Positions 51,001-62,900 of a DNA stretch of 64,000 bases are shown here, one piece after another. The notes beneath the pieces were generated by a model. The model was not told where the DNA came from and ran no database searches. It saw only the letters and a list, made by a program, of their open reading frames with translations. The position numbers and the translations under genes are program-made. The stretch comes from Sphagnum compactum (lineage: Eukaryota > Bryophyta > Sphagnopsida > Sphagnales), in assembly GCA_965153455.1 (NCBI GenBank), contig OZ234504.1, forward strand, positions 1,860,001 through 1,924,000, in the 5' to 3' direction. How positions within the stretch are numbered: the stretch's first letter is position 1; every line of letters starts with the position of its first letter.

Positions 51001-53094
51001 TTAGGGTTTAGGAAGACTCGGCGTGGAGACTTTGACAGTGTCAATCATGGCTTTGTCCAAAACTCCCATTGTAGAAATCAGTTTGGCATAATTTGCAAAT
51101 AGAGTGTCTTTGTATAGAGGACCTTGTTCCCCTACAATTTGAGAAGGAGGACCAACTGTATCTGTAAATTTAGGGTTGATGAAAGCTGCTATTGATAATC
51201 GGGCCTTTTCAGAGTTCACTCTCACTCTGTGCTGCACACTCTTGAACTTTCCATTGCTTAATATCTGGAAATCCAAAGACACAAATTGTTGATTCAGCAA
51301 AAAGGTCACGTTTGCCAACAAAATTACACAAACTGATCTTGGATCTGGATCAGGTCGTACCTACTACCTAGTGTATAACAATCCATGTTCATGAACAAAA
51401 ATGACAGAATTGAGTGGTGAAATCAACTGTGTATCACCAACAATTTTGTGATTAAGCCTGTGATATGCTCAAGATTTGCACATTAAACATAGCAGTTGAT
51501 GTGTAGAACAACTGTTGATTACAAGTTTAGATGTGAAAAGACATTTGCAATATGATTTAAGTACTGCACAATTTTCTAGACTCTTAGTTTCACAGCTAGC
51601 AATGAATCCGTGTTTTGTGATCATTTTTTGTTCACATGATATTATCAACCCAATTGTGTTGTTGCAAATTTGGGAAGTTGCAATATGTGAGGTATGTAAT
51701 TTATTTTCTTACCTCCAACTGATCCCCTGCATTGATGACGAGAGCATGTCGCAGGGGTTTAACTTGAATCCAATTGTTATGCTTGTCCAGAATTTCAAGA
51801 CCTCCGACATCATCTTGTAACAACATAGTGATGGTGTCAAAGTCAGAATGAGGCAAAGTCCCAATTGCAACCTTTGGGTCTGGACATGGTGGATAAAAAT
51901 TGCAAACAAAAAACTGCTCTCCTTCACCAGCTACATCATCAATGAAACTTGGACATAACCCAAGACTCTCAGACAAAGCATTGAGAAGCTCCCTCTTCAA
52001 ATGAATCATTGCATTGTTGTACGCCACAGTCACCTCTCTATTGAGACAAACACCCAAGTGGTAGATCAGTATTCATGAACAAATCTCCAACAAATCTGAG
52101 TCCATGAATACAAGTTTGGAGCATTGGGGTTTGATTACTATGGAAACTTGAAAGATTTTTGTTGTCACAATCTACAAAGTGAGTCAATCTTGAACAGATT
52201 TCTAAGAAATGAATTCCAAGAGAGTGTCTAGTGAAAGGATTTTCTGTTTTTTTTAATCACTGCAAAAGCTGGATATAATTGCAGTTCAAAAGATTTGAGT
52301 AGGATCTCTAGGTACCTGAATGTGGGAGGATGTGCAGGCAATTTGTCAAGGTCACGTCCTGGTCGAACGATAGCGAAATCTTTCCAATTTTGCACTGAAG
52401 GTGAGGGCGTGATCCGACCCACACCAAACCTGAATGTCGGATCAGGATCTGTGGTGTAGTACTTGATTTTTTCTTCCAGTGGCAACTCAAAGAAGAGTTT
52501 GTATACACGCAGAATCTCGTCCATTAAAGCTGTAGGAACACCATGATTTACTACCTGGCCGAAGAACCCCACTCCCCAGAATAGTTCTATTTTAACTGAA
52601 TCTCATGCAATATACAAGAAATCTCTTGAACGGCATATGGGTATTAGTATAAGATCCACTTCCAGTAAGTGGATCCAGAGAAATATATTCTCAAGATAGT
52701 TCAGAGGAAACTCATCAGTACTAAGTTCTACCAAGGAAAAAAAGCAAACCCATTGCGCTCAAAACAACCATTCACTCAGATGTGTACACACACACTCACG
52801 CACCTGGAAGAATCCCCATTCCTCCAAAGCAGATCGGATGTTGGCCACAACGGAAGTACGCCTCTCACTGTCCTGATGCAGCAAGTCTGAGAGGTCGATA
52901 ACAGCAACAGAATTCTCCTCATGAATGCCTGCAGTGCCATTATTCTCATCACCACCACCACCACCAATACTACTACTACATGAGCTGCAGCAGTCTTGGA
53001 TCTGGGACGGTAACTTGAACACCACGGGAACTTCACGAATTCCCGAAGCTGCCAGATCTGAAATTGAGCCGAAAGCTTGGTGTAGATCGATCAT
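51001..53094 (-). CDS. 2-oxoglutarate/Fe(II) dioxygenase, DOXC class, gene 2
   Basis: Four exons on the minus strand: 53094-52804, 52554-52316, 52037-51713 and 51264-51001, giving 372 residues. Exon number and phases (0, 2, 0) equal those of gene 1, and exon 3 has the same 325-base length. Visible features are VAVIDLSDL, EEWGFFQ|VVNHGVP, TFR|EV, NFYPPCPDP, Fe ligands H240-S-D242 and H297, and R307-L-S309 for 2-oxoglutarate. The enzyme therefore looks intact; the substrate is unknown. A Gly run with SCSSSIGGGGGDE lies in the variable N-terminal region and lengthens it relative to gene 1. The ATG at 53094 is the first in frame. Protein similarity to gene 1 (VTE before, then GS and FK) continues about 5 codons upstream of it, where gene 2 has no ATG, so a start shift from a lost Met is likely. 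A composite repeat sits about 240 bases upstream. Confidence 0.92.
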
Positions 53095-53336
53095 GATGAG
53101 CTCTGTCACGATGATGAAGACACAAAAATTATTGGCACCACACGAACACTCTTTCTCTTTCACTTTCACTTTCACTTCCCAAGTTCAAGACAAGAAATGC
53201 ATCTCCAAAAAATCCTTACAACGTTTGTACAAAAGTGCACAAGTTTGTGCGCAAAAAAACACTCTCTGTTTGCGAGCGAGCGAGCGAGAAACGAATGACG
53301 CCTGATCTTTGCACTAAGTGCCTTGTCCCACTCCCT

Positions 53337-54131
53337 TTTTATTGGCCTTGCCTGCTACCAAAGGCAAGGATTTCACTACAACAAATGGTGTCCCTGTATG
53401 CCAAGTGATTTCACTAAATTTTGAGTGAATTCTTTGGTTGTAGCGAACGGGGACCAGTGAAGAAGCAGTGAATTCACTGATATAGTGAATGGGGACTACT
53501 GAACTGCACCCACATTTTGTAGTAGTGTTTTGTGTTTAGATTTTCTCTAGAGTATAGTAGCTTAAGGGCTTTTTATAAGCCCTTAGTTAATAATAATAGG
53601 TCTGGTAGGCAAACATATATATTAGGTTTAGATTCACTATAGAGTATACCATAAGTACTTTGGCCATTTCAACACACGCCTGTCGAAAATAATTAATTAA
53701 TTCATTTTTTTGAAAAATTGATTTCAACAAATGAAATATTTCCTAAATATTCGTTATTATCCTTCACAATGTTTTTTGATTTGGAAGAAATCATTTTTGG
53801 AACTTTCAACATATATTTCTGAAAATAATATATAATTAGTGTCGAATTGGCCAAGGTACTATATAACTAGGGTAGTAGGTTAAGGGATTTTGGCCCTGAG
53901 GTTATAGGTCCATTTTTATATGAGGATTTTTGAAACGGGATATTTTGGCTTGTGTTGAAACTTGAGATTAGTTATAAAGTTATAATATCTTGAAGGATTT
54001 TGGTTTCTTTCAAAATAGTTTTTGATGATTATATTTTCGCATAGGTGAAATATTTGAATTTTCATATTTTTTTTGCCTTAAGATAACTTTTAATGTAAAT
54101 GGCAAGGCCACATAGTGTGACACGCCCCTTG
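53337..54131 (+). mobile_element. Non-autonomous DNA-transposon-like repeat, copy C (composite)
   Basis: It starts TTGGCCTTGCC and ends GGCAAGGCCACATAGTGTGAC...CCCCTTG, like copy B. It is interrupted by the CACTA MITE at 53374-53527 and by about 250 bases (about 53640-53880) that resemble intron sequence at 11660-11845. Shared landmarks with copy B are TTTAGATT...AGAGTATA, TAATAATAATAGGTCT, TATATGAGGATTTTTGAA, and TATTTGA...GCCTTAAGATA. It occupies the upstream flank of dioxygenase gene 2. Confidence 0.75.
53374..53527 (+). mobile_element. CACTA-type MITE, copy 2
   Basis: A 154-bp element begins CACTACAACAAATGG and ends CATTTTGTAGTAGTG. It is flanked by TTT at 53371-53373 and 53528-53530, a 3-bp target-site duplication. 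It is the same length as, and closely similar to, copy 1 at 18398. It is nested in copy C of the larger repeat, about 280 bases upstream of the dioxygenase gene 2 ATG. Confidence 0.9.
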
Positions 54132-54139
54132 TTAAATAA

Positions 54140-55140
54140 GGGTATGAGATATTAAGACTTACCAAAACCTTGTAAAACTTTATATATGAAATGCACCACA
54201 TGTTCAAAAAATGTACAAAGGTATTGAAAACAAGAGATCATTTAAAGGACGACAAGTTAACACAAACTAGACGTCAAAAACTCTCCATCTCAACAACCAA
54301 CCGCTTGTAATAAAATAGGTGTGGTGATGGGGATTGTGTTTTGAAGGGGTGGAAGTTAAGAAATAGCTAGGCCTATCGTCACTACCCAACTTAAGATGGA
54401 GGATGCTTGCATCCTTTGCAATGGAATTGAAATTTTTTGATGAAAAAAAATAATCAAGATAGAAAGGGGAGAACTTTTTAGCCCTTTTAGACTTAAGTAG
54501 CATTGGCACAATCATGTAAAAACATGGTAGAAAATCACATGTTGCTTTGAGGTGTTGGAAAGGGAAGGTGTTGTTATCATCTCACGCTATGCTTCAAAAA
54601 GGACAAAACGTTGTTGTTGTCGTCGTGATGGGTTTTCAAAAAGGAAAGGATGTTGATTGACCATGAACCTAACAACTATGATTGAAGCTATAAAGCCCCA
54701 ATTCTTTAAATGAGCTACTAAGGCAATGGTGAATGTTGATATGAGCCCGATGCCATTAAGAGTTATAAAGATAGAGGCTTGTTTACAGGCTAGGAGTCTT
54801 TGAGGACTATCAGAGGACCTTTGGACCTAAGAGGCTCCAAACACTTGAAAGAGGGATAAGTCAAAAAATAAATCTATGAAGGTAGGAGAAGGAGATTAAA
54901 CTCAAGATTAAATGCACTAGGCTCGGCTTGAAAACATTTATAATCATTGTACACATAACAACAACAATGATAGGTTGAAAGCGTTCAAGAAAAGAAAAGA
55001 CAAGCCAAACTCAATTTAGCACCAAATTTCTTCCTAAACCGAGTTTCATCCCTGTTGAACCCCAATGTACTTTTTTTTAAAATCTCATCCAATATGTGAT
55101 CAAATAGGGGTTTCAGGTGCCATCTTTTCCTGACTTTACA
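54140..55140. other. Intergenic region between repeat copies C and D
   Basis: No gene is seen; only short motif-free ORFs are present. Confidence 0.5.
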
Positions 55141-55148
55141 AATAACTT

Positions 55149-55449
55149 TATTGTGTTTAGAATTCATTATAGAGTATAGTAGCTTAAGAGATTTTGGCCC
55201 CTAGGTAATAATAATAGGTCTATTTATTTTTATATGAGGATTTTTGAATGAAGGATGATATTTTGGGTTGTGTTGAAACTTGAAATTAGTTATAAAGTCA
55301 TAATATCTGGAAGGATTTTGGTTTCTTTTAGAGGATTCGTTGAATATTACATTTTTGCATGGTGAAATATTTGAGTTTTCATATTTCTTCTTTTGCCTCA
55401 AGATACCTTTTAATGTAAATGACAAGGCCACAATGTGAAACACCCCTTG
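55149..55449 (+). mobile_element. Non-autonomous DNA-transposon-like repeat, copy D
   Basis: A copy of about 300 bases lacks the CAGGGG...CCTTGCC end. It starts in TATTGTGTTTAGAATTCATTA and continues through TAATAATAATAGGTCTATTT, TATGAGGATTTTTGAA and GCCTCAAGATA to GACAAGGCCACAATGTGA...ACCCCTTG. The left truncation may be an old breakpoint. No coding content. Confidence 0.75.
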
Positions 55450-55530
55450 TTTGTTTCTATGTGTATTTTGAGGGATCTCCCCTAGCAGAAGAACCCTAGG
55501 CGGTTATGCTGGTAGAACCCCCACCCCCAA

Positions 55531-55896
55531 CCCAATTTTATATGTTCCCACGTTCCCATGGAATTTTTAATTTTTTTTAAAATGGGAAAGAAGCAAGGAA
55601 ATAAAAAAAATAGTTGTTTGTGTAAAAGGGGGGGCCGGGAGGGTTCCAGTCCTTGTGCATTCTCCTAAGGTTTGGGAACACCCTCAAGCTCATACCCTGG
55701 GGTGTCCCCTCCCTTAGGAGAATGCACTCATACAAGAACCTCCCCTACAACATAAAATAGTCGAGGTTTTTGCATTTTGACATTTCGACAACTTTTCACT
55801 CACTTTGTGATCAAACCAAGTACCACTTGACGGCTAAATAATACTAGGAATTTATCTTTATGACTTGGGCTGAACAGTGGGAACATATAAAATTGG
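55531..55896. repeat. Nested foldback element
   Basis: The outer arms 55531-55551 and 55876-55896 are 21-bp exact inverted repeats (CCCAATTTTATATGTTCCCAC and its complement). Inside, an imperfect inverted repeat spans about 55634-55748 with a core GTGCATTCTCCTAAGG at 55655-55670 and its complement at 55712-55727. Just outside, the phrase ATTTATCTTTATGACTTGGG occurs twice (about 55851 and 55937). No ORF; probably a foldback or MITE-type element with rearrangement. Confidence 0.75.
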
Positions 55897-56227
55897 GAAC
55901 ATGGGAACGTGGGAACACTGAACAGTTCCCATGTTCAATTTATCTTTATGACTTGGGCCAGAACAGTGTGTTTCTCTTACTGGCAAATTCTTTAAGCCAA
56001 ATTTTTACCTGAAAAATATGACTTGGACCTTTACAAAGGATTTTTTTCATGAATTTTTTTTTAAAACTCCAAATTCGCCAGATTTTGAAGGGTTTTTTTT
56101 TTTTTTTTGCTATTTCCCAAATCGTTTATGATAAGTTCCAGTATTCATTCAGCCAAAAATATGGAAGGATTCTGTCTTCTTCTTTTTTTTTCTTTTTTCT
56201 TTTTTTTGGGGTCTACTTTCATATATA

Positions 56228-56605
56228 GTTGGAGTTGTAAAGCATTTCAATTCTTGAGTTATAGTAGAGCATTTCAATTTTTGAGTTATAGTAGAGCATT
56301 TCGATTCTTGAGTTGTAGAGAGCATTTCTATTCTTGAGTTGTAAAGAGCATTTCGATTCTTGAGCTATAGTAGAGCATTTCGATTCTTGAGTCGTAGAGA
56401 GCATTTCAATTCTGGAGTTATAGTAGAGCATTTCGATTCTTGAGTTATAGTAGAGCATTTCGATTCTTGAGTTGTAGAGAGCATTTCGATTCTTGAGTTG
56501 TAGAGAGCATTTCAATTCTGGAGTTATAGTAGAGCATTTTGATTCTTGAGTTATAGTAGAGCATTTCGATTCTAGAGTTGTAGAGAGCATTTCAATTGTT
56601 GTGCA
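56228..56605. repeat. Tandem repeat, about 27-bp unit x14
   Basis: About fourteen units are built on GAGCATTTCGATTCTTGAGTT, joined by ATAGTA or GTAGA. Because units are mostly 24-27 bases, the frame stays open on the minus strand and gives a repetitive ESKCSTI-type peptide, which I treat as an artefact. It lies in intergenic DNA. Confidence 0.9.
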
Positions 56606-56609
56606 CAAC

Positions 56610-59600
56610 ATGAATCACGCATGTGGTTTAACTTAAAACCATATAAGGCTCTAAATGACAAGTCCAAGAAGTTCAATGAGGGGGAGTTTATCATCCCGCT
56701 GCTGCGTTGTATTAAGCTCATAATCAGTTTTTTAGGAGAATCTTGCTTACATGGCAACACCCCAATGGCTACTTGCACACGAGTTATAACCTATAACCCG
56801 CGTCATGCCTACACATGATTCGCTTTATCCCATAATTCGCCTCCTCATGAAAACCATGACATGTGAATTGGCCTAGTCTCATAATCTATCGCTTGCACAA
56901 GCACTTGATTTGCTCCCTCCCATAACTCCCTTCCTCCCATTAAAAACTTTGACATGCATCTTAGGACAAGATATTAACATTTTTTTTAAAAATAAATATA
57001 CTTGCATGCTATGCATACCCAAAAAATACATAAATTTAAAAATATTATACCCTATTCATACCCTTGGATATATGCAACGAAACATGTGCCAACAAAACTC
57101 TTTATATGCTTGACTCCCATTTCACACGGTGCACATGTCCCAATCCCCACCAATGCATCATCCCCCCCCCCCCACACAAAAAAAACTCATTTTGGGCAAT
57201 TTGCATGAACCCCAACCCCATTTTATTTTTTTGTTGCATAGATTCCATCAAGATCGCCAAGATTTGCTCCAAGCTCCATGTACTTCCCCACATTTTTTTC
57301 CTTTAGATTGCCTCCATCACTAAGCTTTTCTTCAAATGTTGTTTCAAATTCTATTCTTAAATTGTGTTTCCTTCAACTTTTTAATGGTGAATTGAAAAGA
57401 ACTTGAATATATATACATATATATACACACACACACACACACACATACAAATACATGTAATTACTTTTTTTCAAAAATTCATGAAAACACATGTGATTTA
57501 AACTTTTAAAGTTGACACTATCATCTTCCTATGAGACCTAACCCAAACATGGAGACCAATTTTCAAAGAGAGAAAGCTTAGTAGTCCTTGGAAAGCACCT
57601 TAGCTCATTCGTTTTCAACTACACCCACACACAACTATGTCTTTTGGTGAAAAAATGGTAACCCACAAATGCATGCTCACAAATATTTTTATTTATTAAA
57701 AAAATAGCGTTGCTGCACTATGAAAAGCCAAGCTTAGCTTTTCGAAGCACATGAGAAATGCATTGATTTTTAATTGTTTTTAAACTACTGATGTTTTGTT
57801 GTGAGGAGTTGACTATCAACTCCTCTCAACTTTTGATGATCTAAGCTCCTTTGGATCTACTTTCAACTCCTTGCAAATTTATTTTTAAATTTTTATAAAA
57901 CATTTGCACCTTTGTTTCTTTTTTGGGTTTTCCTTTGTTTTTTCTGATTACCCTATATGGTTTCCGAAGCAATGGTGTTTTTTTTTCCACCTTGGGACCT
58001 ACATGTGCAAATTAATTTTGTTGTCTGATTTTGATTAGCAACCTCAGCTTCTGATCAATGAATTATTTTGATGATTCTAGGGCCTGTAGAGATTAGAACA
58101 TGATGCTGGCTATAGAGAGGACCAAGGAAACTTGTAAGAATAGAGGAACATAAAAGAGAAAGGATGACAAAAAAGCCAAACAAAGAAAAGAGGAAGTAAC
58201 AGGAAAGAACAAACCAAAGTACACATTAAAGGCATGATCTTTTGAAGGCAGTGTGGGATTTTGACAAGCTCCCAAACAGAGGGTGACAAAGCACCCTTCA
58301 AAAATCATCATTCTGAGTATTCAAAAGGCAGAAACACCAAACAGAGATATTCATTCGGTAAGGTACACTACCTAAACAACCCATTCCGTGAACTATTGAT
58401 GAATCCAGATTTCCCGGAGTTTGAAATATCAGAATCCACAGTGAAACATCCATGTACAAATTGTAAGACAAGCCACGCAAAGTACACTCAAGCAGACAAA
58501 AGTGGCATATGATTGCAGGTATATGCCACTGGCAGTTGAACCTTTCTTCTGACACCTAAAGTTCACAAAATCAAGGATATCAAAGAACTAACAAATAATC
58601 TAACACACCCTTCTTTGTTAAGGATCTTTAACTTTTTTAGAACTTAATCAAACTATCCACACACTTGGATATACTCAAGCCATCCAGAAACTTGAACTCA
58701 TATGAGCAGAGGTAGGAGCTTACTAAAAAGATTGCACAATTAGCACCCATCTGGATGCCCATTGACCGCTTAATCATTGACTGATGGAACACGACAGCAC
58801 CAAGAAGATAAATCTGAAACATTGTAACCTTGAAGCTATGAAGGGATCCCATTGAAGCCTCAAGTCATCCTGACCCGTGATCTTCAACCAAGCAAGTATG
58901 AAATTTAAGAGCTAACAGAAGCCTGAAACAATGGAACTTGCATTCAAATTTGATAGGTTGGTCTTCGTACAAATGATTGAAAATCCAAATAACTGCAAGG
59001 GGTTTAGACTTACATCATTGGATCTTGAGAAACTCAATAACTCAACTATTCCCGAGGAGTCTTTAAGCCCCCAAGTATTTTAAGAGTGGACATACAGTTT
59101 CCTGCACTGTGGCAACTCACACATCATTGACCACCAATAAGATAGATTTAGAGGAGAGAGACCACTTGCAAACTTCCAGGAGAGAAGTAGAACAAGCAAC
59201 ATTTATAAAACTAGACTTCACAAGGTTTTAAAGAAGCTTCCTAGCTGCACAAAGAAAAGAATGACAAAGGCCGCACATTGCAAACTTAACAGCAACATTG
59301 CTTCACTATGAAAGACTTGAATTCAGATGCAAACAAACCTGACTTCACATCAGTGCCTTTTTTCATATTGAAAACAGAAGCAACATAATGCTTCACACAG
59401 AAGCACAAAGTTTTCAGTAAATCTATTTATGTAAGCAATGACAAAACATGTTGCAACAAAGTTCTTACTACACTTATGCACTGAGTTCTTACTAAACTTA
59501 TGACAAAGAATGCAGGATTCTTGTAAGGTGTATGAAATCAACAGAAGAGGAAGGAACTGAAGACAAAACATTACCATGGCTAATGGGCAAAGTTAGATCT

Positions 59601-59995
59601 GCAAATCAACAAAACCAAGGACTACTGGTTTCCATTCACTGAAAAGTTTACATGCAGCCCCCAAAGATCTCTTCTTGCATAAGAACAATTTTTTAAAGAT
59701 TCTTGAAGAGATAAACTGTTGAGGAAAGATTTAATGCCTTGAGAAAAAAGACCAGTTAAATTAAGCCTGCATATCACAGCCACAGCCTAAATTTTCTCTT
59801 TGAGTGTAGAACTAAAAATTAGAGAAAACTGGACTGCCAAATCTTAAGTATGTACCCACCACTGTGGCCAACCCAATTACAAGGACTACAAACTGCAACA
59901 CCTGTCCATACCTTTCCTCCTACCAACAACCTGATTTTGGCAACACAAGCAACTCTCAAAAGGACTTTCCAAACTGCCCACTAATATTCCACCAA
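56610..59995. other. Intergenic region and probable 3' flank
   Basis: No gene is supported. A C run lies near 57165 and an (AT)(AC) microsatellite at about 57410-57446. From about 58.0 kb the composition becomes like that of other transcribed flanks here, so 58.0-60.0 kb may include the 3' UTR or a 3' UTR intron of the gene ending at 59996. Confidence 0.5.
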
Positions 59996-62900
59996 TCAAG
60001 GGGGTGGTCTCCGCCGCCTTGGAGCTACATCATCATCTCCCTCTCGACTGCTGGTATATTTAGAGCTACCTCCATTTTTCCCACCATCTCTACTATTGTG
60101 GTTGTGAGCATCTTTTGCCCTTAGTGCCTCATCGTCTTGTCCTCCTCTGTCCCTCCAAGCACCAGCCCCCATCCTTCGATCTCTACTATCTATGTCATTT
60201 CCAGACCTCAAAGCTTCTAGATTGCGCTCCCCTCCTTTTGCCACAAAGTCTTCTCTCCTTGCCCCATGTGTATCCCTGTCACGTTCTCCAGGTTCATCAC
60301 CTGTAGTTCTTCTCAAATCACTGGCTCCGTCTGCAGACCTTCCTCGAGAACTATGTGGAGATTGCTCTTGGCTAGATGGGGGTCCTGATGCTGATAGTTC
60401 ATTTCGCCTACGGTGCCTGCCTGCTGGTGATACGTTGCGAATGCCTGCCAGCAATTGGAGATCCCGTTCATCCATTAAAGCTGAACCATGCACCACATGT
60501 GGAGAAGTTCTGAGGGGAGGTGTGCGGATGCGAGGGACTGGTCTTTCTCGTTCCCAATCTTGTTCCTTTTCTCTCTCTCTGTCTTTCCCTCGTTCCCTAA
60601 ATTGATCTACCTCTCGTTTACCACTCAATCGCTTCAAACCAGCTGGTGGCGACCGCTGGTTGCGAGGAGGGGGTGGTGGCAAGGGTAACTTGGGTGGAGG
60701 TGGCACTAACCGGCGAGAGGGTGACTCTGGCTTTTCAGCATGGCTTTTAGGCCAGGTGTCTGGTTTACTCTCAAGAGGGTTGTGGTTAGTGATGGGTGAA
60801 TGACTCTTCTTTGGTTGGGGTGATGCAGGAAGAACAGACCCCCCAATGCTACTAGTAAGTGGCTTGGGGGAGGTATGCATCTGTGGAGACCTAGATCTAG
60901 ACCTGGGTCTTGAGCCAGACCGCGGCCTTCTCACAGGAGATATCCTAGTGTGTCGACTGAGTGGTGGAGATGGTGTTCTATCTCTATCGCCCCACTCATC
61001 ACCATATCTACTTCCTAGCCTACCTGAAGGACTTTCTGTCATTGGGTCTACTCCCTGAGGACTGAAAGGACCACTAAACCGGTCAAAACCCCAATCTCGG
61101 GTCAAAGCACCTCTTCCTGAAGTATTTGCAGTTATTCCAGGTCCAACACCCATACCCATGCTCAGACCCATGCTCATACTCCTCCTGCCTCCCAGACCCC
61201 GGCCACCTCCTCTCATGTTGTCCCCAGGACCCATGGTTGCCACTCCAGGCAGAGCCATATTCAGTCCTCCACCTCCTCTGCCTCCCATACTAAACAGGCT
61301 GCTTCTACGGCCTCCACGACCACCTGGGCCAAAAGACCGTGGACTGCCTCGAATGGGGCCTGCAGCTGGGCTTCCTACCTTAATAACAGTGCCATCTGGA
61401 GCCACAATAAAACCACTGCTCTCCACTTTTGCAGCAGCAACCGCTGCAGCATTGGTTGACCCACGAAGACTGAAGCCTGGTTCAGGAAAGCGACCTGGGG
61501 GAGATAGATGCCCACTTGGAACCATTCTCCAGGGGGTTGGGGGCCCACTAGGACTATTGAACCATGGGTCAGGCCTGCCTCTACTGCGTGACAAGTCCAG
61601 AGATCCTCCTCCCCTTCCCCTGCTGTGTCCTATTTCATGGGATGAAAGCCTTGGACTCAATTCAAAACCATCATCCACTCTGCAAAACAGAGACATATCT
61701 TGTTTAAGCTTTGTTCACACCACACTACAGCTAATTATCCAGAAACATTTACAACATGTATAGATCCACATGTATTGAAGGGAATCGCCACCATTCAAAT
61801 AGCATAACAATTGAGGACACTTACCGTCGCCCATATGATCGATCATCATGACTCCTTGTTGGATCTGATCTTGCCCTTTCTCCTGGTGGATCATTTCTCA
61901 CCAATGAGCCCCTTCCAGGTCCTGGACCAATGTGGCTACTCATCGGCCCAATATTATTAATACTAGAACCCCACCCAGGGTGATTGGCCCACTGTGGTAC
62001 TCCTCGTCCACCTCTTCCTGAACCTTCTTTTGCTGCCCGTAATGCATCTTCTGCTTTGTCAAAACCTTCAGGCAGCTGATCCCACCCTGACAATTTGACT
62101 CGGCCAATCACTTCAGAACGCATACCAGATATCTCTGACTTTACCACGAACTTTTGTTCATGTTTAATGACATGCCTATCCTCTTTGTTAACCGTGATCT
62201 CATTTCTCTCCTTTGAACTCCCTCTATCAAGGGCCTCATCATGCTCCTGCAGAAATTTTAAACAGCAATCAATGTCAGTAAACCTGAACCAGGCCCATTA
62301 TCAGCTTCACACCCTAAATTAAATCTTGTTAATAGGAAACAAGAAGGCAAGGACAGCAGAGCCATAACAGAGTGCCCCTTCTGGATCCATACCTCCACAT
62401 TTGAAGCCAAGCTTGCATCCACATCTTTTGAGGGAATTCTCAATTCTGATGACAGCCGGCAGTCCTTAGCAACCAGTCTGGAAGCATCTGCAATTTTCCC
62501 TCCTGTGGAACTGTCACTGCAATCCACACTGTTTTGACACACCACCTTGCTCAAGAGTTCACCTTCAGCACTGAAATTTGTGCTATATTCCCTTTGACCA
62601 CCCTGACTTCCAGGAATGGTGATGTGAGGCTTCACCATTGGTCCCAAAGAAGTCCTCAACAAATCAGCTGGACCCTCTACTCCTGAATCAACAACTTCCA
62701 ACTTGCTCTCAGCCTGCGTAGCACTCAACTGCCGACCATCATCAGCTTCAAGTTCATCACCATCCCTGCAATCTGAGTCACCATAATCAACATGCTCTGC
62801 ATCCAGTTCCTCCACTGCATCAGCCTCCCACTTGTGAGAGAAAGAGTTCCTTCCATGAGGAGAAGATGGTGAGCGTTCCCCATCTGACATTGTCCTGCCC

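Noticed and set aside
53095-53175. Upstream extension of dioxygenase 2 starting at GTG
   Set aside because: No ATG exists in frame before the upstream stop; the ATG at 53094 is the first usable start.
56228-56605. Possible CRISPR-like array
   Set aside because: Repeats are directly adjacent with no unique spacers, in a eukaryotic genome.
56219-56611. 130-residue minus-strand ORF with repeated ESKCSTI peptides
   Set aside because: It simply translates the 27-bp tandem repeat, with no upstream or downstream coding signal.
61158-61763. 201-residue plus-strand ORF
   Set aside because: It is the antisense shadow of the Gly/Arg/Pro-rich exon 59996-61679, which is open in several frames because of its composition.
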